Source: JAATFY01 sp049276515
GTDB lineage: Bacteria; Pseudomonadota; Alphaproteobacteria; UBA9219
Reading direction: 5' to 3'
Length of the DNA stretch: 16,304 nucleotides
NCBI GenBank assembly: GCA_049276515.1
Contig: JBASWO010000085.1
Location: 1 to 16,304, forward strand
Shown here: one piece after another, positions 5,777-13,021 of the stretch
Position numbering within the stretch: position 1 is the first letter of the stretch
Layout: every line of letters starts with the position of its first letter
The notes under the pieces: generated by a model
Databases searched by the model: none
What the model was told of the DNA's origin: nothing
What the model saw: the letters and a program-made list of their open reading frames with translations, nothing else
Made by a program: the position numbers and the translations under genes

Positions 5777-6211
5777 ATGAAAGAATCCATCCCACCCCAT
5801 AGAATTAACGCCATCCTTAAGACTAAGGGTTTGTCTAACAATTGGTTGGCGAAGGAATCCGGCGGCACGCGCCAACATGTGGGTCGCATGCTAAGCGGTA
5901 AATCGCCCCTAACTATGGAATGGGTTTTGAAGTTTTCTAAGACTTTAAAAGTAAAACCCAGCGATCTCGCTGGCATTCATCTCGACAAACGCGTGGGCAA
6001 GGACCTTGATCATGCATTTCTTGGCTCAATCATTGGTTGGCTTTTAACTGCTAGTCATGAAGAGAAGGTCAAAATTTCAAAAGATCAAATGGGTAAGCTC
6101 ACAAGCTTCATATATAAGGAAGCGACTGACTTTCCGCTTAGCTTCGATCACGCTAGACATTTGACGTTCAGCATCATTAAGGCCCTAAAAATTAGCCATT
6201 CAGGTCGCTAA
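5777..6211 (+). CDS. XRE/Cro-CI-type transcriptional regulator
   Basis: The 144-residue product has an N-terminal helix-turn-helix at about residues 7-55. INAILKTKGLSNNWLAKESG leads into TRQHVGRMLSGKSPLTMEWVLKFSKTL, the usual XRE layout. The C-terminal half is helical, with no peptidase motif, and probably mediates dimerisation. The ATG at 5777 has only a weak upstream AAGGA at long spacing. It is transcribed rightward, opposite to the mobilization run. The TGTAACA boxes at its own promoter and at the leftward promoter near 4690 make it the best candidate for the local repressor of element A. The binding site assignment is inferred. Confidence 0.75.
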   Translation: MKESIPPHRINAILKTKGLSNNWLAKESGGTRQHVGRMLSGKSPLTMEWVLKFSKTLKVKPSDLAGIHLDKRVGKDLDHAFLGSIIGWLLTASHEEKVKISKDQMGKLTSFIYKEATDFPLSFDHARHLTFSIIKALKISHSGR

Positions 6212-6218
6212 TTTTTAG
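6185..6218 (+). terminator. Intrinsic terminator overlapping the regulator's 3' end
   Basis: CTAAAAATTAGC (6185-6196) and GCTAATTTTTAG (6207-6218) form a 12-bp perfect stem with a 10-base loop; the T-run is inside the 3' arm. The stop codon of the regulator lies within the stem. The symmetric A/T runs could stop transcription from both sides. Confidence 0.6.
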
Positions 6219-6243
6219 CTGCAATAAAGAGCAATAATCCGTT

Positions 6244-6263
6244 TGGGACTCTGTCTGGGACTC
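6244..6263. repeat. Arm-type repeats of element A (TGGGACTC x2)
   Basis: TGGGACTC occurs at 6244-6251 and 6256-6263 in the same orientation with a 12-base period, about 80 bases inside the right end of element A. Paired short direct repeats at this position are typical arm-binding sites of tyrosine integrases. The matching integrase is not in the window. Confidence 0.5.
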
Positions 6264-6345
6264 GCTAGCCAAAACGTGCCAAATCGTGCAAATTATGAGG
6301 TAGCTAGTTTCTTTGTCCTCAATGCTATAGCTTCAAGCAGTGGGG

Positions 6346-6393
6346 CTGGGGGACTGGGGGTCGCAAGTTCAAATCTTGTCGTCCCGACCATTA
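6346..6393 (+). repeat. Attachment site, copy 1 (tRNA-Pro 3' half)
   Basis: This 48-base repeat begins CTGGGGGACTGG, an anticodon loop with GGG. It continues through the T-arm GCAAG-TTCAAAT-CTTGT and ends in the acceptor CGTCCCG-A-CCA plus TTA. It is identical to copies 2 and 3. No D-arm or 5' acceptor lies upstream, so this is a fragment and not a gene. Identity with copy 3 continues 12 bases further, to 6405. Confidence 0.9.
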
Positions 6394-6421
6394 TCAATAA
6401 CTTAGTCCACTTATCTTTATT

Positions 6422-6452
6422 AAAGTTGGGCAATTTTAATAAAGTTGGGCAA
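6422..6452. repeat. Arm-type repeats of element B, left end
   Basis: AAAGTTGGGCAA occurs at 6422-6433 and 6441-6452 in the same orientation. The second copy extends to AGTTGGGCAATCGC, close to AGTTGGGCAGTCGC at the other end (12925-12938). Shared repeats at both ends suggest binding sites for the integrase at 8004-9029. Confidence 0.6.
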
Positions 6453-6468
6453 TCGCAATCGTTGAGGT

Positions 6469-8019
6469 TCAAAATCCATGCCCATAAGAATGTTTTTCTA
6501 AACATGGGTGTATTTGCTTTGCAACCTCAGGGAAAAGATCCCTAGTGCAGCTAGAAAAGTGTTCTTCAAATTTAGTGAGCATAACACCCTTCATGTGCCA
6601 TTTAGATAACCCTGCTTCTGTTTTAGCACTCATAACTTCTTTTATGCCAACTTTAGCAATGATTTGATTTATAAGCTCCCACTCTTCAATAGAGCATATT
6701 GAATATGGCGATGTATCTAAAATGGCGGCATCAATATTATTTTCTTTCAATAACCTTCGCAATTCATTGTCAATTGGCTCCAGCATTACGTCTCCGAAAA
6801 TGTGCCAATTTTCAAGGGTAACAACGAGTGGAAATACCGGGTCACTAGTAGGTTTCCATTCGGGGTAATTGCCAAGTAGGGCATCGCTTAAAGTTTTGTA
6901 CACTTGAAATAGAATTCTACCCATCTTTTTAAGTTCATTTTCCAGCGGGGTGGTATCTGTTAAGCCTACTTTAGCATCAAGCCTCATTCTTTTCGTTTTG
7001 CATTCTAGAAAAATTGTTCCTGTAGAATCTTGTATAATCCAGTCCACTGTTTTCTTCTTTTCTGGTCCATATTCATTCTCGGAAAAAATCCTATAATTAT
7101 TTTGTAAATTGCAGGCTTCCAATACTTTCCCAGTATAGAGTTCGAATGAGTGGCCAAACAGCTGATCAAAATTTTTCACTGGCCACAATAGGTAGTACAG
7201 TCCGGAAGTTATTTTGTTGAATAGTAATGTAGGAATTGGACAGACCAGCGATTGTAAATTTTGCATTTCCATTTGGATCAAAGGATATTGAGACATGGGA
7301 TTAAATGAATAAAAGTAGTTTTCGTCATATGATTGAGCATGATTTAGTAATGTTCGCATTTGCTCTAATGGCACTGAAAAATTCTCTATAAATTTATCAA
7401 AAGCTGCGCGTGTGACCAAAGGTTCGACTTCGGCATCAACCTGAAACCCAAGGTCTTTCATGTATGCGCCAGTGAGGATTAATCCGATTATATAAATATC
7501 ATTCAATGTTATCCCGAGGGCGTCGTGAATTATTTCTTTCAAGTCTGGCATATTGTAAATTTGAAAATAACGATACATTGAATGAAGATTGGGTGTGGTC
7601 TGCCATGGAAATTGTCGATGGGCTATTCTATTTAAATGGACAAAAATATTCTGCTGATGCAACTCTCGATAATGAATAGTTATTTCATTATCTAAATCTT
7701 TAATGAGATTTAGTGTCTTAGAAAAATTTCTCCATAAGCTAAGAAATTTATCGCCGGTTGAATCGCAGTTAATTAAAATTTCACGAGCTAAAATTTCAAG
7801 ATCCCATATAAAAATGCCTGTTTCATTTAATGATTTATATTTTGATACTTCTTGCGGCACTTCAACGTAAGGGGGTAGGGCAATATTTAGCTGGCTGCGT
7901 TGCGCATATGCTTTCACTACGTTGAGAGATTCTAATAAGCTGAAACCCTTTAACCAGTTTCTCAAAGGCTTGTAATAACCAAATACTGGGCCTGGATTAC
8001 TCATCAGGAAATTGTCCAT
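6469..8019 (-). CDS. PD-(D/E)xK nuclease-like protein
   Basis: The 516-residue product is not assigned to a named family. Its first ~285 residues are helical, rich in aromatic residues, with no recognised motif. A restriction-endonuclease-like core follows. Glu293 lies in SFELYTG, Asp326 in KTVDWII, and Glu339-Cys-Lys341 in TIFLECKTKR, giving the spacing E-x32-D-x12-E-x-K. A C-terminal ~150 residues follow. The gene is read directly after the integrase. The integrase TGA overlaps an internal ATG at 8004 as TGATG, so the true start may be 8004 instead of 8019. The catalytic set predicts DNA or RNA cleavage. A defence role is inferred from the setting, not shown. Confidence 0.7.
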   Translation of the reverse strand: MDNFLMSNPGPVFGYYKPLRNWLKGFSLLESLNVVKAYAQRSQLNIALPPYVEVPQEVSKYKSLNETGIFIWDLEILAREILINCDSTGDKFLSLWRNFSKTLNLIKDLDNEITIHYRELHQQNIFVHLNRIAHRQFPWQTTPNLHSMYRYFQIYNMPDLKEIIHDALGITLNDIYIIGLILTGAYMKDLGFQVDAEVEPLVTRAAFDKFIENFSVPLEQMRTLLNHAQSYDENYFYSFNPMSQYPLIQMEMQNLQSLVCPIPTLLFNKITSGLYYLLWPVKNFDQLFGHSFELYTGKVLEACNLQNNYRIFSENEYGPEKKKTVDWIIQDSTGTIFLECKTKRMRLDAKVGLTDTTPLENELKKMGRILFQVYKTLSDALLGNYPEWKPTSDPVFPLVVTLENWHIFGDVMLEPIDNELRRLLKENNIDAAILDTSPYSICSIEEWELINQIIAKVGIKEVMSAKTEAGLSKWHMKGVMLTKFEEHFSSCTRDLFPEVAKQIHPCLEKHSYGHGF

Positions 8020-9029
8020 TTAACCATTGCTGATTTAGCAAGGATACGCTGATTGGCTCTCTTTGCATAATAGGCTGCCATTTGATCCGTTCTGTGACCA
8101 GTAATTGCTTTGATTTGCTCAGTTGAGCATCCAGCTTCGGCAAGCATAACGGCAGCTGTTTTTCTTAGCCCATGAAATACACAATCTTTCGGCAGACCAA
8201 GCACTCTTAATGCATCCCCGAACTTATGCTTTAGATTCATGCTGGTGTATTCAAGACCTTTGGCTGACAGCAGAATAGTTGTCAGCTTGATACCTTTTCC
8301 AAGCCTTTCGGCTTTCGTTCTTTCAAGTAAATCCTTTAATTCCGGATGAAGAGGAACCCATAGGCTGGAGCCTGTTTTTTGCTGCGCTATTTCTATGCCA
8401 TCATCAACAATTTGATCCCAACGCATCTTGGCGACATCACCCAGCCGCTGGCCGGTGAAGAGTGCCAGTGCAGTGGCTAGCTGAATGTGAGGATCAGCTT
8501 TTGTTCGAACGAGCTCAACTTCTTCTGGTGTCCAAGGTCGTATCTCACCAAGCTTGAGTTTTTTGATGTTCTGGGCGGGATTGATTGTGACCATCTCACG
8601 ATCAATGCCAAAGGTGTAAAGTCTGCTAATCGCTTTGATGCAGCCATTTGCTTTGGCAGGCGTTGATGCCAATGAGTCATGCAGCTCTTTAATTATTCGC
8701 CGCGTTACGTCCCTTGCTTGGAATTTTCCAAGTTTGGGTGAAATAATATTAAAGTGATAAAGGTAGTGTTCCTTGGTGCCGGCTTTTAGCTTTAGGAAGT
8801 CAGGACTTTTCCTAAAAGCGATGATTAATTCATCAATGCTGCCAATTCTTACATTAGGATAAACAATTTCATCCCCAAAGCTCGCATGGATGCGCTGGTA
8901 AGCTTGAATAAATTCAGGCGTGTCGGGCTCATCAGGCAATGGGAGCCTGACCCCGCCACGCCTATAGCGGTAATAGGTTCTGCCTTTGGCAGTCGTTTTC
9001 TCAAGAAAGGGCAATACGACCTTAGCCAC
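8004..9029 (-). CDS. int: Tyrosine recombinase/integrase
   Basis: This is a site-specific recombinase that would integrate and excise element B at the tRNA-Pro 3' end. The GTG start at 9029 has GGAGG six bases upstream and overlaps the excisionase-like gene by 8 bases. The 341 residues comprise a short N-terminal arm-binding region (1-60), a SAM-like core-binding domain (about 62-160) and the catalytic domain (about 165-335). The catalytic set is complete: Arg195 (TGQRLGD), Lys218 (QQKTGSS), His286 and Arg289 (FHGLRKTA), His312 (TGHRTDQ) and Tyr321 (AAYYAK). The length is on the short side for genomic-island integrases. It is transcribed toward attachment copy 1, followed by the nuclease gene. 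Confidence 0.95.
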   Translation of the reverse strand: MAKVVLPFLEKTTAKGRTYYRYRRGGVRLPLPDEPDTPEFIQAYQRIHASFGDEIVYPNVRIGSIDELIIAFRKSPDFLKLKAGTKEHYLYHFNIISPKLGKFQARDVTRRIIKELHDSLASTPAKANGCIKAISRLYTFGIDREMVTINPAQNIKKLKLGEIRPWTPEEVELVRTKADPHIQLATALALFTGQRLGDVAKMRWDQIVDDGIEIAQQKTGSSLWVPLHPELKDLLERTKAERLGKGIKLTTILLSAKGLEYTSMNLKHKFGDALRVLGLPKDCVFHGLRKTAAVMLAEAGCSTEQIKAITGHRTDQMAAYYAKRANQRILAKSAMVKWTIS

Positions 9030-9279
9030 GAATTGCCTCCAGCATCTGCTTTTCAGCAGTCATTTTGGAGGTGACGTTCGAGCGTTTATCCAGCCAGCTT
9101 TCGATGGCTACAGAATCCCAGCCGCCAAGCTCTTTGTCCTTTTTAGGAAAGCCCAATTGGTAGAGGCGGGGCAGGTGCTCATAGAGCCAAGGAATTGATC
9201 GGTTAAGCCGTGTTGCAACCTGATCAGGCTTCCACATGCGTGGGTATGGTAGCGATTTTTCTGAGTTTTGAGTTGGCAT
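9022..9279 (-). CDS. AlpA/excisionase-like wHTH protein
   Basis: The 85-residue product has a MerR-type helix-turn-helix (about residues 17-62, WKPDQVATRLNRSIPWLYEH then a wing GGWDSVAIESWLDKR). This is the fold of AlpA regulators and recombination directionality factors. It overlaps the integrase start by 8 bases, a usual xis-int arrangement, and would steer excision or activate int. No strong ribosome site precedes 9279, and an alternative ATG lies at 9237. Confidence 0.75.
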   Translation of the reverse strand: MPTQNSEKSLPYPRMWKPDQVATRLNRSIPWLYEHLPRLYQLGFPKKDKELGGWDSVAIESWLDKRSNVTSKMTAEKQMLEAIRG

Positions 9280-9299
9280 CTATACCCGCAAAGCAAATA

Positions 9300-9313
9300 G
9301 CCGCTAGAGCGGC
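9300..9313. repeat. Short dyad upstream of the excisionase-like gene
   Basis: GCCGCT and AGCGGC flank an AG centre, giving a compact perfect palindrome about 20 bases before the wHTH gene start. It could be an operator for that protein. No promoter could be confidently placed next to it. Confidence 0.35.
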
Positions 9314-9391
9314 GGTTAAAGCTTACGGATGGGGTAAGACACCTCTTGCGGCTCACCATGAGCCCAAGAACGGAGAAGGCACTAAATCACT

Positions 9392-9655
9392 CTAAAACGG
9401 ACAGATATTCGTAATAGGGAAATCCTCTGCATTAGCAATGACATCAAAAATATCAGGTTCAAGCTTTCGTGACCAAGCCTTGGCATATAGGGTTTTGCCG
9501 TTAGCAGCCTTCAGACAATCAAGCTGCATTTTGTAGTAGGGACGTCCATTCGGTTGGTGTTTTGGCCAAGCTTTGCCGAGGACGTAGGTGATGCGTGGTT
9601 TCTGTGCTTGAGATAAAACGCCATCAATCAATAAAACTGAACTCTGAATTTCCAT
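9392..9655 (-). CDS. Small hypothetical protein, possibly OB-fold
   Basis: The 87-residue product is beta-rich. It starts MEIQSSVLLIDGV and then runs ITYVLGKAW, YYKMQLDCLKAANGKTLYAKAW and a C-terminal acidic turn. The strand order and the K-Q-D pattern recall small single-strand-binding OB-fold proteins, but the resemblance is weak. A GGA directly precedes the ATG at 9655, a poor ribosome site. It shares direction with the excisionase-like and integrase genes and may be the first gene of that transcript. Confidence 0.5.
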   Translation of the reverse strand: MEIQSSVLLIDGVLSQAQKPRITYVLGKAWPKHQPNGRPYYKMQLDCLKAANGKTLYAKAWSRKLEPDIFDVIANAEDFPITNICPF

Positions 9656-9839
9656 TCCAACAATTTATCGAAAAGATTTTAAAAAATAATGACCAATTAT
9701 GGTTCATAAGAATTTAAAAGATTCCATATTTTCCATTGCACATGTCCGCTGTTGCCCGCCATCGTCTCTGTGCGTCTCATTATATCTTTTTAGATAGATA
9801 ATTAGCGATTTCCGCTAAATAATTTTTCTAGCTTCAAAA

Positions 9840-9875
9840 TGGCACTACCACTTCGAGCTGAAAGTGGCACTACCA
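9840..9875. repeat. TGGCACTACCA direct repeats
   Basis: TGGCACTACCA occurs twice about 25 bases apart (near 9840-9850 and 9865-9875), both on the plus strand. The short spacer contains CTTCGAGCTGAAAG. The pair could be regulator-binding sites for the divergent promoters. Confidence 0.5.
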
Positions 9876-9902
9876 TTCCCCTAAAAGCTACGCGCAAGTT
9901 GA

Positions 9903-9937
9903 GAGTTTGGTCATACCACTCTGGTCTGACCAAACTC
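9903..9937. repeat. 35-base near-perfect hairpin
   Basis: GAGTTTGGTC (9903-9912) pairs with GACCAAACTC (9928-9937). Inside it ACCA pairs with TGGT around a CTC loop, with only an AT/CT internal mismatch. No T-run follows on either strand, so it does not look like a terminator. A protein-binding or cruciform site is more likely. Confidence 0.55.
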
Positions 9938-10044
9938 AGCGCGCTAAAGCGCAATTAAAAGGTTGTTTATACTGGGGCTGTATATTTCGTATCAGTATAG
10001 GTTGATTATTCAAAGACCTAGGGGGAGAGTTGACCGAAGGAATT

Positions 10045-10074
10045 ATTGGTGCCTATCGTCTAGGCAGCACCAAT
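10045..10074 (+). promoter_or_regulatory. mRNA leader hairpin abutting a ribosome site
   Basis: ATTGGTGC-CTA pairs with TAG-(GCA bulge)-GCACCAAT around TCGTC. The last paired base directly precedes the GGGAGG ribosome site at 10075-10080 of the exported-protein gene. The hairpin could modulate or protect translation initiation. Confidence 0.45.
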
Positions 10075-10085
10075 GGGAGGTACCA

Positions 10086-10397
10086 ATGAGACATGTAATC
10101 ACTGTAATTGCCGTTCTAATGATTTCTCTACTTACGACCGCTGCCTTCGCCGATCACGTTAATGGTTACACGCGAAGCAATGGCACGTATGTTCAACCTT
10201 ACGAACGCAGCCATTCGGATAATACTGTTACCAATAACTACTCATACCAGGGCAACACAAATCCCTATACAGGCTCAACCGGTACAAACCGTTATGAGCA
10301 TGATCAGACATCGCCCTATTTTACCGGGCCCGACAGCAATGGCCGTATCGGCCATTCCAATAGCTATGGCTACTCGGATCTTGATGATAATCAGTAA
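10086..10397 (+). CDS. Small exported protein, DHVNGY type
   Basis: The ATG at 10086 follows GGGAGG by five bases; longer in-frame starts lack a signal peptide at the right place. The 103-residue precursor has a signal MRHVITVIAVLMISLLTTAA ending FA, cleaved before DHVNGYTRSNGTYV. The mature part is hydrophilic and rich in Asn, Tyr, Ser and Gly: YVQPYERS, NNYSYQGNTNPYTGSTGTN and SPYFTGPDSNGRIGHSN. I recall this pattern from small periplasmic proteins found widely in proteobacterial genomes, phages and plasmids; their function is unknown. It opens the rightward cargo run of element B. Confidence 0.7.
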   Translation: MRHVITVIAVLMISLLTTAAFADHVNGYTRSNGTYVQPYERSHSDNTVTNNYSYQGNTNPYTGSTGTNRYEHDQTSPYFTGPDSNGRIGHSNSYGYSDLDDNQ

Positions 10398-10433
10398 GCT
10401 TAAAGCGGTGCCGAGTATCAGGTTGGGGGTTCT

Positions 10434-11042
10434 ATGAAAAAATGGCAGATAATTGGGCATATGCGTGCTAACCAAAATAAAGCCCCCTTTCTGTTGAGTA
10501 TAATCTGCGTTGTTCTTCTGATGACTGCCTGTGCACCCGTCAGGCAATCATCTCGGCTCGCTCAAGAAGAAAATACTAAACTGGTTGCTGGTGTGGGCGA
10601 CCCGGTAATAAGTATTTCTCAAGAGAAAAACCTTCCCAACGTATTTGGTGCCTCAGACATCTTTGGCAGAACAACACCTACTGGAGCGGTAACTGTTGAA
10701 TATTTAGGTGTAAGGGGAGATAGGGCCATTTTTAGGCGCAATTCTGTTGCAATAGAAACGGGGGCAACAACAATGAATAGTACGCCTCTTATTATTGATA
10801 ACTCCTCTACAACAACAAGCTCAGGCATGATTGGGGGTGCGCATTACAATGGAGTCTCAACGACTACCGGCAGGCCAACGGTAATTCCACCCAATACACC
10901 GCATCCGGTGATTACTGGGCAAAGATCTGTAGAAATTTCAGTAAATTTAAAGAAACCTAAAAGACAATTCATTGTTGAGGGTAAAACGGTGACAATTGAG
11001 ACTGCTGATGAAATGAAGGTTGTCTATTCAATTGGGAATTAA
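10434..11042 (+). CDS. Lipoprotein, 202 residues
   Basis: The ATG at 10434 follows a G-rich stretch. A second ATG at residue 10 would give a more normal signal peptide. The lipobox reads L-M-T-A-C33 after APFLLSIICVVLLM, so the protein should be lipid-anchored. The mature part has a beta-rich segment (TPTGAVTVEYLGVRGDRAIF) and a Ser/Thr/Gly-rich low-complexity middle (STTTSSGMIGG). A C-terminal strand cluster follows (RSVEISVNLKKPKRQFIVEG). Family unknown. It lies 36 bases after the previous exported gene, so the two may be co-transcribed. Confidence 0.7.
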   Translation: MKKWQIIGHMRANQNKAPFLLSIICVVLLMTACAPVRQSSRLAQEENTKLVAGVGDPVISISQEKNLPNVFGASDIFGRTTPTGAVTVEYLGVRGDRAIFRRNSVAIETGATTMNSTPLIIDNSSTTTSSGMIGGAHYNGVSTTTGRPTVIPPNTPHPVITGQRSVEISVNLKKPKRQFIVEGKTVTIETADEMKVVYSIGN

Positions 11043-11056
11043 CGAAGTCATGTATA

Positions 11057-11578
11057 GTGAGTAATTCTATGAATGTTCAAGCCCTCGCATTGAAATTACC
11101 AGAAATTACTCAGTGGATAGATAAAACATTAGCTGATTATTCTAGTCAGGCTAAAATTGTTTCAGAACTTCGATTCCCTAGGCTGCCACAATTTTATTCT
11201 GAAAATCTGCTCGCTAACGCAAAAGTCGTTCCAGTTACTAAGGTGCCAGTACCGCCTTTGTCGCAATTAGGGTTGACGGAATTTGTAGCTTTTGAAGCTG
11301 GAAACTATAATGGAATAACTTATAAAGACACTTATTTTGTACAAGAAGACTTAATGACAAATGAGGCATTACATTTTCACGAACTTGTACATGTAGTTCA
11401 ATGGATGCATCTAGGTGTTGATCGTTTTCTTTTAACATATGCTGTTGGTTTGGCAAGATACGGTTATAGAGATAGCCCACTGGAAATGGTCGCCTATAGT
11501 CTGCAAGAATATTTTCAACTCGGGGGAGAGCCTAAAAATGTTGAGGCAATAATTCGAAGTGAAGCTGATCGACTGTAG
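11057..11578 (+). CDS. HExxH putative zinc metalloprotease
   Basis: The 173-residue product has a zinc-peptidase motif H108-E109-L-V-H112 followed by VVQW. Glu143 in DSPLEMVAY, 31 residues later, is a candidate third ligand, a gluzincin-like layout. No signal peptide is seen, so it should act in the cytoplasm or need another export route. The start is either the GTG at 11057 or the ATG at 11069, which has a weak AGTGAG site. The family (HELVHVVQW with a GLARYGYR stretch) resembles uncharacterised bacterial proteins. It lies between two lipoprotein genes in a tight rightward run. Substrate unknown. Confidence 0.65.
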   Translation: MSNSMNVQALALKLPEITQWIDKTLADYSSQAKIVSELRFPRLPQFYSENLLANAKVVPVTKVPVPPLSQLGLTEFVAFEAGNYNGITYKDTYFVQEDLMTNEALHFHELVHVVQWMHLGVDRFLLTYAVGLARYGYRDSPLEMVAYSLQEYFQLGGEPKNVEAIIRSEADRL

Positions 11579-11613
11579 TGCCATACTATCTAATTGGGAC
11601 AAGGGTGATACTT

Positions 11614-12069
11614 ATGAGAAATCTAATGTCTATAAATAAAATCCTATTTTTGCTTGTCGGGTTGTCCTTAGTTGGTTGCGCGCGCGATGCGCGGCTTTAT
11701 CCAGTCAACCAATCAGCTAATAAAAACGGCGTCCTTGTTGCACATTTTATGTCTTACGGAACGGGCCATGGTGAGATTGAAATTCCGATGCCAAATGGAG
11801 AATTGCTAAAGGGAGAATATTCTTTAGTTCGAGGAGGTTCTATTGGGTTTGGCAGCATTTATGGAGCTGTGTACGGAAATGGAGGTTCAGCCTCTGTAGC
11901 TGGAACTACTACTTCATACGAAATTCCTGGTGGCAGCCCAGGCAGAGCCGATGCTTTTGGAGATAAGGGCACTTCAATGCAATGTGAATTTTACAACGAT
12001 AACTTCAGCGGCCATGGTTATGGTGGATGTAAAACTTCAAAAGGTGCGTTGTATCGCATTCAATATTAG
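11614..12069 (+). CDS. Small lipoprotein, Gly/Ser-rich
   Basis: The ATG at 11614 with an upstream AAGGGTG is chosen over a GTG at 11578, because the signal then starts MRNLMSINKILFLLVGLSL. The lipobox is L-V-G-C. The mature part is glycine-rich (FGSIYGAVYGNGGSASVAG) with two late Cys (MQCEFY, GGCKTS) that may pair. The VAHFMSYGTGHGEIEIPMPNG segment before it looks beta-stranded. Function is unknown. It sits between the HExxH and HNH genes in the same orientation. Confidence 0.65.
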   Translation: MRNLMSINKILFLLVGLSLVGCARDARLYPVNQSANKNGVLVAHFMSYGTGHGEIEIPMPNGELLKGEYSLVRGGSIGFGSIYGAVYGNGGSASVAGTTTSYEIPGGSPGRADAFGDKGTSMQCEFYNDNFSGHGYGGCKTSKGALYRIQY

Positions 12070-12082
12070 TAATGGCGAATAA

Positions 12083-12904
12083 ATGGCAAATAATAAGTAT
12101 GGATTATCTAGAAATATCCCTGAACCTATAAAAAAGATAATTAGGCAGCGTTGTGGGTTTGGGTGCGTAATTTGTGGCAACGCTATTATTACCTATGAGC
12201 ATATTGAGCCTACATTTGCGGAAGCTCATTCGCATGATCCTGAGGCAATGACTTTATTGTGTGGAGATCACCAAATTCAATCTTCGAAAGGGTTGCTGTC
12301 AAAGAAATCAATCTGGCTAGCTAATGCAGATCCGAAGTGTAATCAAACTGGTTATGCTAACCATATGTTTGATATAGGAAGTGTTCAGCCAGTGGTCTTT
12401 TTGGGGGGGAATGATTTTGTTGCTCCTAAAATCCAGTTTGACGGAAAAACGTTTCTTGAAATTCTGCCTCCAGAAGAAGGTTCAAAAAGATGGAGGTTAT
12501 CAGCTGAGTTTTTAGACTCCGCGGGCTCTGTAATTTGTAAAATTAAAAATAACGAGCTTTTAATTAATACAGCAAATTATGACATTCAACAATCCACGAC
12601 GAATTTTGTGATCTTAGGCCCGGATGAAATTTTATTAGATATAGAAGTGATGCCCCCACACTCACTTTTAGTTAAGAAGTACACTCATTTGGCAAAAAAT
12701 GGAAAATTGATACTTGGAAGAGAGACAATGCCAGATCTACTTAATCCAGATGTGAGTAGAGAATGTGCGGTCCTAATGGTGGAGTATAAAAATGGAAGTA
12801 TTGGTAAATTCGTAAATTGCAGTTTTGTTTCCCATACTGGAGTTAACTTAAATATTTTAAATGATAGATTGGAAATAGGGTTTCCTCCTGAAGCGAACTG
12901 TTGA
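12083..12904 (+). CDS. HNH endonuclease with C-terminal beta domain
   Basis: The 273-residue product has an N-terminal HNH domain. C24-GFGC28-VIC31-G gives a treble-clef knuckle, E39-H40 in TYEHIEP is the catalytic pair, and LLC60-GDH63 completes the zinc site. The rest (about residues 90-270) is beta-rich with no motif I recognise and may be a binding domain. HNH proteins of this size occur in restriction, anti-phage and mobile-element contexts. No partner methylase or ATPase gene is present. It is the last gene before attachment copy 2, about 115 bases inside the element end. Confidence 0.75.
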   Translation: MANNKYGLSRNIPEPIKKIIRQRCGFGCVICGNAIITYEHIEPTFAEAHSHDPEAMTLLCGDHQIQSSKGLLSKKSIWLANADPKCNQTGYANHMFDIGSVQPVVFLGGNDFVAPKIQFDGKTFLEILPPEEGSKRWRLSAEFLDSAGSVICKIKNNELLINTANYDIQQSTTNFVILGPDEILLDIEVMPPHSLLVKKYTHLAKNGKLILGRETMPDLLNPDVSRECAVLMVEYKNGSIGKFVNCSFVSHTGVNLNILNDRLEIGFPPEANC

Positions 12905-12924
12905 TCCAAATAGGAGTGAAAGGC

Positions 12925-13021
12925 AGTTGGGCAGTCGCGCAGAAATCGTCGTATTTCCTAAGAAATAGAGAGATACTTTTTGAGTTATTTCCGTTGATTT
13001 ATAAGCTAAATATGCCCAACT
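12925..13021. repeat. Arm-type repeats of element B, right end
   Basis: AGTTGGGCA lies at 12925-12933 on the plus strand. Its reverse complement TGCCCAACT lies at 13013-13021, running into the first bases of attachment copy 2. With the left-end pair this gives four copies of one motif, all within ~100 bases of the element ends. Confidence 0.55.

Larger units (their letters stand above)
1..6393. mobile_element. Element A: mobilizable element, right part
   Basis: It ends at the first tRNA-Pro-derived attachment repeat. It holds relaxase, MobC, DUF736 and Lar-like genes plus a divergent regulator. No conjugation channel or integrase is seen in the visible part, so mobility by a helper is expected. 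The left boundary is outside the window. Confidence 0.6.
9656..10085. other. Repeat-rich divergent control region of element B
   Basis: These 430 bases separate the leftward integrase transcript from the rightward cargo transcript and contain no supported gene. They hold a TGGCACTACCA direct repeat, a large hairpin at 9903-9937, a GCGC-TAAA-GCGC dyad (9941-9952), a TATACTG/CAGTATA dyad (9968-9999) and a leader hairpin (10045-10074). The left part (9660-9800) is A/T-rich. A control hub or replication origin would look like this; which it is cannot be read directly. Confidence 0.55.

Noticed and set aside
6346..6393. A complete tRNA gene at any of the three repeats
   Set aside because: Only the anticodon loop to CCA is present. 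The upstream sequences differ among copies and do not supply a D-arm or matching 5' acceptor strand.
6293..6505. Leftward 70-codon reading frame containing TRFELATP
   Set aside because: It runs antisense through attachment copy 1. Reading frames with this string are a known artefact of tRNA 3' ends, and it has no ribosome site.
6243..6545. Rightward 100-codon frame spanning the A/B junction
   Set aside because: It crosses arm repeats and the attachment site and then enters the antisense of the nuclease gene; no ribosome site and no recognisable protein.
10162..10437. Rightward 91-codon frame overlapping the exported DHVNGY-type gene
   Set aside because: It is a +1 shadow of the gene at 10086-10397, rich in Ile and Met from repetitive codons, with no own ribosome site.
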